Shown here: one piece after another, positions 25,126 to 29,511 of the stretch
Numbering within the stretch: position 1 is the first letter of the stretch
How the letters are laid out: each line of letters opens with the position of its first letter
Source of the DNA: CALFMR01 sp035550595
GTDB taxonomy: Bacteria; Acidobacteriota; Vicinamibacteria; Vicinamibacterales; SCN-69-37
DNA: 29,511 bases
Reading direction: 5' to 3'
Assembly (NCBI GenBank): GCA_035550595.1
Contig: DASZOV010000071.1
Span: 1-29,511 of the forward strand
The notes under the pieces: generated by a model
What the model was told of the DNA's origin: nothing
What the model saw: the letters and a program-made list of their open reading frames with translations, nothing else
Database searches by the model: none
Program-made: the position numbers and the translations under genes

Positions 25126-27582
25126 TCAGAATGTCTCGATGAAGGCGATGAGCGCCTGCTTGTCGGCGTCGCTGAGCGGCGCCTCGTCCGGCTGCAGGCT
25201 CGTGCCGAAGTAGTGGCCTTTGTTGACCACGAAGTCCGGACACTTGCTCGTCGCGAGCAGGCCGTTGACGAGGACCGGATCCGCGAAGATGTCGCGGCCG
25301 TCCTCGACGTCGTGCTTCAGCACTTTGAGCAGATGCACGAGCTCCTTCTGCCGCGCGCGACGCTCGGCGTCGGGGAGATCGGCGCCCGTCAGATCCGCGT
25401 TGGCGAGAAGGCTGACGGGAAAGCCCTTCGGGATGGGCCCGATCGTCAGTTCGCCGTTGCGGAAGAGGAACGGGAACGTGCGCTGACCGAAGCCGAGGAG
25501 CGGTCGCAGCGGCGGCGGCACGTAGCCCGAAGGCACCCAGATCGAGCTGTCGGCCGTCGTGCGATCGATCACGCCCACGCCGGGCTCGTTGTCGTTCGCG
25601 AAGATCGCGTCCTTCGGCCGCCGTTCGGGCCAGAGCAACTGTTCCATCGCGTCGTGGAAGACGCCGACGCGCGCGTCGACCGACGGGCTCGGATTGAAGC
25701 GGCCGAGGCTGTTGTTCTGGAAGAAGGGCGCCGTCGACCATGCGCTGATGAGCGACGGCGGCCGGATGAAGCCGCGTCCGCCGCCGGGCAACGTGAACTC
25801 GGACGAGGCGCCGGTGATGGGATTGCGGACGGTCATCGTGCCGACCGAGGGCAGCGACTTGTAGGACTGGGACGAGAAGTTGTCCCAGATGTTGCCGGCA
25901 ATCGCGTTGGTCGCGACCGGACTGCACGCGTTGGTGCCGACGAGCGTCACGGGCACGCGTAGATCCGTCGAGAGATAGTTGTCGTCGAGGAAGTGATCGT
26001 CGAGGACGATCGCTGTCATCTGCCGCTTGAAGTCGTCGGTCTTCGTCCACGTCCAGTAACGATCCCAGCACGAGAGATAGTCGCGGCCGTTGCACGCGTT
26101 GAAGTCGAGCCCGGCCGGCAGCGGCGGCAGCTTGCTCGAATGGCAGCGCGCGCAGTAGTCGGCGAAGACTTCCTTGCCGCGATGGAGCGTGGCGGCGTCG
26201 GCGTCGAGGTACGTGCCGCCATCGCGCACGTCCTTCAAGTGGTGCGGCGCCGTCGTGTGCAGGAAGAACGTCGCCATGTGGATCGATTGCGCTTCGGTCG
26301 CCTGCCAGTAGACCGAGTTGCGTTCGGCGGTCGCGATCGGAATCGGCGTGATCGGCCGGCCGCCGATGAGCGGCTGGAAGTGCAGCAGCCACTCCTCGCT
26401 GAAGAGGCCGATGTTCAGGTAGACGCGATTGAGCGCGCCGAGCGCGCCGACCGAGTCCGACCCGTCCTTGAGCACGCGCGGCGTCCACACGGTGCCGGGC
26501 GGCGTGAAGAACGCGGCCAGCGGATCGGTCGCCGGGACGTAGTCGTTGAACTGCCGGTTGTCGCGCTCGCCGCCCGCGATCGTCTCGCGGCCGAACTGGC
26601 GCGCGAGCGCCATGCGCGCCGGCAGGTCGTAGACCGCGTTCATCGTGCGCGGGTTGTTGATGTTGTCGCTCGAGACGAGCGACGTGTCGAGCGATCCGGG
26701 CCGCGACGTGTGAAAGAGCTGGTAGAAGTAGCTGCCCTTGTTGAGGTCGCCCTGCCAGTTGAAGATGCGATCCACCCAGAAGTACTGCGCGCCGACGTTC
26801 GAGCTGAGATCGGCCCACGCCGGATGTTCGGGATCGGCCGGCGCGTGGATGGGATTGGGCCCGACGTGGCAGAACGCGCACGACATCCCGACGCGATACG
26901 GCTTCACGAGATCGCGCGAGAGGTAGTAGCTCGGATCGCGGTAGTAGCGCTCCGCGTTCCAGTTCCGTTTGGCCTTCTCGTCGAACGCCGGATTCGGGAA
27001 GAGCCGCAGCCCGACGATGCCGGTGGGCTCGCCATAGTACGACCCGACGGGCACGGTCGTGCCGCGCGCGCCGAGGCGGACGCCCGGATATTTCGTCGCG
27101 TCGGCAAACGGATCGGGCGCGCACGACGGATCGCGCTGATCGATCCAGAGGCCGAAGTGATTGGGATCCGGACCGGTCGGTTTGGTGTAGCACGGCTCGT
27201 TGACGAGTCCGAGGTACGTCCAGCGCGTGTCGCGCGTGTAGGGCAGCGTCGAGTGCGACGAGATCGTCTTCAGCAGATCGAGCGTGCCGAAGCTCGTCGC
27301 GGAGATTTCATCCCAGAACCGATCGTTGCCGCCCGTCCAGACGAGCCACATGTTCCGGCCCATGACGTCGCCGCGATCGAGCGTGACGCCGCCGTCCATG
27401 TCATGGAAGTAGTCCTCGTCGGCCGGGGGAAACGACGCGACCGTGCGTCCCGCACGCAACGCTTCGTCTTCGACATGGCCGGGGACACCGGGATGCGAGC
27501 AGCCGGCGAGCGCCGCGAGGATCGCGGCCGCCGCGGCCGAACGGACGACCTTCAGACGCGACGACCAGGATCGAGGGGCCAT
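25126..27582 (-). CDS. large dihaem c-type cytochrome lipoprotein
   Basis: An 818-aa exported protein with a lipobox (AAILAALAGC, Cys28), so anchored to a membrane by lipid. Two haem-binding sites are seen: CAFCH (235-239) in KPYRVGMSCAFCHVGPNPI and CARCH (477-481) in VFADYCARCHSSKLPP, 242 residues apart. The sequence is rich in aromatic residues (NMWLVWTGGNDRFWDE, AQYFWVDRIFNWQGD). Extra cysteines (131, 154, 497 and 506 region) may form disulfides. This size and wide haem spacing set it apart from small electron carriers and recall dihaem peroxidase/MauG-like and RoxA-like oxygenases, but I cannot show that it is either. AGGAG precedes the ATG on the minus strand. It is the first gene of the five-gene cluster and the natural redox partner of the GMC enzyme. 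Confidence 0.78.
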   Translation of the reverse strand: MAPRSWSSRLKVVRSAAAAAILAALAGCSHPGVPGHVEDEALRAGRTVASFPPADEDYFHDMDGGVTLDRGDVMGRNMWLVWTGGNDRFWDEISATSFGTLDLLKTISSHSTLPYTRDTRWTYLGLVNEPCYTKPTGPDPNHFGLWIDQRDPSCAPDPFADATKYPGVRLGARGTTVPVGSYYGEPTGIVGLRLFPNPAFDEKAKRNWNAERYYRDPSYYLSRDLVKPYRVGMSCAFCHVGPNPIHAPADPEHPAWADLSSNVGAQYFWVDRIFNWQGDLNKGSYFYQLFHTSRPGSLDTSLVSSDNINNPRTMNAVYDLPARMALARQFGRETIAGGERDNRQFNDYVPATDPLAAFFTPPGTVWTPRVLKDGSDSVGALGALNRVYLNIGLFSEEWLLHFQPLIGGRPITPIPIATAERNSVYWQATEAQSIHMATFFLHTTAPHHLKDVRDGGTYLDADAATLHRGKEVFADYCARCHSSKLPPLPAGLDFNACNGRDYLSCWDRYWTWTKTDDFKRQMTAIVLDDHFLDDNYLSTDLRVPVTLVGTNACSPVATNAIAGNIWDNFSSQSYKSLPSVGTMTVRNPITGASSEFTLPGGGRGFIRPPSLISAWSTAPFFQNNSLGRFNPSPSVDARVGVFHDAMEQLLWPERRPKDAIFANDNEPGVGVIDRTTADSSIWVPSGYVPPPLRPLLGFGQRTFPFLFRNGELTIGPIPKGFPVSLLANADLTGADLPDAERRARQKELVHLLKVLKHDVEDGRDIFADPVLVNGLLATSKCPDFVVNKGHYFGTSLQPDEAPLSDADKQALIAFIETF

Positions 27583-27678
27583 GCCCGGGTCTCCTGCTGC
27601 TGGGGTGCCGCGTAGAGTAGCACGGCCTTGCTCTCAAACGGTGGGTGTGCTTGAATGTCGCCGCTCCTCCCAGCATTT

Positions 27679-27699
27679 GCCTCCCACACGAGGGGAGGC
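27679..27699. promoter_or_regulatory. hairpin in the divergent promoter region
   Basis: GCCTCCC-ACACGAG-GGGAGGC is a perfect 7-bp dyad in the 227-bp space between the divergent cytochrome and Old Yellow Enzyme-like genes. It could be an operator or leader hairpin. I find no convincing -35/-10 pair in this space on either strand. Confidence 0.35.
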
Positions 27700-27809
27700 C
27701 GCATGCCGCTGCTCCCTCGTTCCTCCGAGGACGTGGGGCGTCTCGCGGCGTCGTTCGCGGTGTTCGGTAAGACCGTTTCATTCGGCGAAAGCCCGTCCGA
27801 GGTGTCGCC

Positions 27810-29141
27810 ATGTCCGATGCGATCTTCCAGCCGCTCGCGTTCAGGAATCTCACCGTCAAGAACCGCGTCTTTCGGTCGAACATCGCCGGACGCCTCGACA
27901 ACTACGACGGCACGGGCACGCAGGCCCGGCTCAACTGGGAGCTGAAGTTCGCCAAGGGCGGCGTCGGCGCGATCATCTCGTCCTACGTGCCCGTGCTCAT
28001 CATCGGCCGCATCATGCCGAACTACGCGACGATCCACAGCGATCGGACGACGCCGTTCTGGCGCAAGGTCGGCGAAGCGGTCCACCAGCACGACTGCAAG
28101 TACATCCTGCAGCTCAGCCACGGCGGCCGGCAGCGCGACATCCCCGGCATCGAGTATCCGATCGGCCTGAGCTCGACCGACACGCGCGATCCGCTGCACG
28201 GCTTCGAGTGCACGCGCATGACGCTCCAGGACATCAAGGACACGGTCGCCGCGTTCGCCGAGGGCGCGCGACGCGCGCGCGACGCGGGGCTCGACGGCGT
28301 CGAGCTGCACGGCGCGAACGGCTATCTCATCACGCAGTTCCTCAGCTCGGCGATCAACGACCGCACGGACGAGTACGGCGGCTCACTCGAGAACCGCGCT
28401 CGCTTCGTCGTCGACATCGTCAAGGCGATCCGCGCGCGCGTCGGACGCGATTTCCATCTGCAGATGAAGATCAGCGCGGTCGAGCACGCGAACGACCTGC
28501 TGTTCCTCAAGCTGCGGCTCGAAAAGGCTGGCAACACGATCGACGAATCCATCCAGGTGTGTCAGTGGCTCGTCGCGGCCGGCGTCGACGCGATTCACGT
28601 GTCGACCGGCAGCTCGTTCCCGCACCCGAAGAATCCGGCCGGCGCGGACCTGCCGATCGACGTGCTCGGCCAGACCTACGAGCAGCTCGCGTCGAGCGGC
28701 CACGACACCTTCCGCAACCTGCTGCTGTTTCGCGGCAAGGTCACCGGCGCCGCGTTTCGCAAGGCGTGGCTCGACGCCGGCGTGCCGGCTGACAAGATCG
28801 AGGGCGCGCTCCTGCCCGACGCGCGCGCGATCAAGCAGGCCGTGACCGTGCCCGTCGTCTGCACGGGCGGCTTCCAGACGGCGTCGGTCATCCGCGCCGC
28901 GATCGATCGCGGCGACACGGACGCGGTGAGCATGGCGCGGCCGCTCGTCGCCAACAATGACCTCGTGCAGCAGTTCGCCGCCGGCCGCGATCGCGCGGAG
29001 AAGCCCTGCACCTACTGCAACAAGTGCCTCGTCCACGTGGTCGAGCACCCGATCGGCTGCTACGAGGAAAGCCGCTTCGCGAGTCGCGAGGCGATGCTCG
29101 CCCAGATCATGTCGGTGTTCGATCCGCCGGCCTTTGTCTGA
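27810..29141 (+). CDS. Old Yellow Enzyme-family NADH:flavin oxidoreductase with Fe-S cysteines
   Basis: A 443-aa FMN TIM-barrel enzyme; GAGGT at 27800 supports the ATG. Typical motifs are LQLSHGGRQ (100-108), GVELHGANGYLITQFLSS (163-180), NDRTDEYGGSLENRARF (183-199) and the phosphate-binding VVCTGGFQT plus DAVSMARPLVAN near the end of the barrel. Cys400, 403, 406 and 417 (C-x2-C-x2-C-x10-C) match the 4Fe-4S site of trimethylamine dehydrogenase and 2,4-dienoyl-CoA reductase. The FAD/NAD domains that follow in those 650-730-aa enzymes are absent, so electrons must come from a partner. It also has an extended segment (about 226-320) inside the barrel. A membrane-anchored probable cytochrome-family gene follows after 13 bp and may be that partner. 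The substrate is unknown. Confidence 0.85.
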   Translation: MSDAIFQPLAFRNLTVKNRVFRSNIAGRLDNYDGTGTQARLNWELKFAKGGVGAIISSYVPVLIIGRIMPNYATIHSDRTTPFWRKVGEAVHQHDCKYILQLSHGGRQRDIPGIEYPIGLSSTDTRDPLHGFECTRMTLQDIKDTVAAFAEGARRARDAGLDGVELHGANGYLITQFLSSAINDRTDEYGGSLENRARFVVDIVKAIRARVGRDFHLQMKISAVEHANDLLFLKLRLEKAGNTIDESIQVCQWLVAAGVDAIHVSTGSSFPHPKNPAGADLPIDVLGQTYEQLASSGHDTFRNLLLFRGKVTGAAFRKAWLDAGVPADKIEGALLPDARAIKQAVTVPVVCTGGFQTASVIRAAIDRGDTDAVSMARPLVANNDLVQQFAAGRDRAEKPCTYCNKCLVHVVEHPIGCYEESRFASREAMLAQIMSVFDPPAFV

Positions 29142-29154
29142 GCTGGAGCGCGTC

Positions 29155-29511
29155 ATGGCCGGATCGTCGTTCTGGACGACGTGCCGCAGCGTCGTGCGCT
29201 GGGCGCTCTGGGCCGCGCTCGTCGTCTTTGTCGCAGGTGCGATGTGGGTGGCGGTGTCGATCTCGGTCGATCGGCCGGTGACCTACTCGGACATCGTCGA
29301 GCACTTCAAATACGGATCGATTGGCAGCGAGCCGGGCGTGTCGCTGCTCGCGCCGGTCGGCGGTGCGCTGCCGCCGTATTGGGTGTTCCAGGCGCTGCCG
29401 TCGGTCTGCCGCGACAAGCTGCCGGGCGGCTACGCGTCGCTGGGCTTCGTCATGGAACCCGGACACGATCTGCCGGTGGGCGTCGGCCGCCGGCGGCGGC
29501 TCTGGATCGAT
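29155..29511 (+). CDS. membrane-anchored protein, probably c-type cytochrome family, 3' end cut
   Basis: The frame opens with ATG 13 bp after the Old Yellow Enzyme-like gene and runs off the window after 119 codons. A single N-terminal membrane helix (about 16-38, WALWAALVVFVAGAMWVAVS) exports the rest. It continues with YSDIVEHFKYGSIGSEPG, PPYWVFQALPSVCRDKLPGG and YASLGFVMEPGHDLPVG. From memory these segments resemble the start of a large cytochrome c family whose CxxCH comes soon after, but no haem motif is inside the window. The call is therefore tentative. Coupling to the flavoenzyme suggests a redox partner role. Confidence 0.5.
   Translation, partial: MAGSSFWTTCRSVVRWALWAALVVFVAGAMWVAVSISVDRPVTYSDIVEHFKYGSIGSEPGVSLLAPVGGALPPYWVFQALPSVCRDKLPGGYASLGFVMEPGHDLPVGVGRRRRLWID

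Noticed and set aside
25126..27582. Naming the large dihaem cytochrome as a RoxA-type rubber oxygenase or MauG.
   Set aside because: Size and two CxxCH sites fit loosely, but the haem spacing differs from what I recall for RoxA and no diagnostic residue can be shown from sequence alone.

Overview
The window is GC-rich, densely coded bacterial chromosome, most likely from an Acidobacteriota of the Vicinamibacteria type. This is inferred, not proven. The pointers are a large two-module FtsX-like permease of the 'acidobacterial duplicated orphan permease' kind, Tat-exported sugar isomerase and GMC enzymes, PQQ and cytochrome pairs, Gly/Arg-rich inserts in exported enzymes, and many short intergenic repeats. 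I see no tRNA, rRNA, CRISPR array, transposase, integrase or replication origin.

Layout. 1-777: 3' part of an alpha/beta hydrolase. 892-3005: a DprE1-like flavin oxidase and a DprE2-like SDR reductase overlapping by 4 nt, the pair that epimerises polyprenyl-phosphoryl ribose to arabinose in mycobacteria. 3125-9848 (minus): a DinB-family protein, the orphan permease, a Tat-exported sugar isomerase-like protein and an exported GH31 glycosidase. 10194-11954 (minus): a BlaI-type repressor and BlaR1-type M56 metallopeptidase operon behind a well-formed promoter with palindromic operators. 12218-16270: an exported barrel-like protein of unknown function, divergent from an operon of a lectin-like exported protein, an OmpR-family response regulator and a sensor histidine kinase. 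The 90-bp space between them carries two symmetric 11-bp-spaced direct repeats, each 10 bp from a -10 box. 16386-19033: a dihaem cytochrome c and a PQQ-dependent dehydrogenase, a periplasmic alcohol or sugar oxidation pair. 19204-27582 (minus): five closely packed genes, in transcription order a dihaem cytochrome lipoprotein, a Tat-exported GMC oxidoreductase, a membrane protein built of 13 decapeptide repeats, a subtilisin-like protease without a signal peptide and a GHSFG alpha/beta hydrolase. 27810-29511: a short Old Yellow Enzyme relative with Fe-S cysteines, followed by the start of a membrane-anchored, probably cytochrome c-family, protein cut by the window end.

How it fits together. 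The right half is dominated by envelope redox chemistry: two dehydrogenase and cytochrome pairs (PQQ and GMC) that would pass electrons to c-type haems. The left half holds cell-envelope sugar chemistry, glycan breakdown and antibiotic-sensor-type regulation. Every intergenic gap of about 100 bp or more between 3.0 and 12.2 kb carries a copy of one short GCGAAG-type repeat, and none is seen further right. The most novel points are the decapeptide-repeat protein and its five-gene operon, the mirror-symmetric response-regulator promoter, and the probably leaderless, self-repressed blaI promoter.
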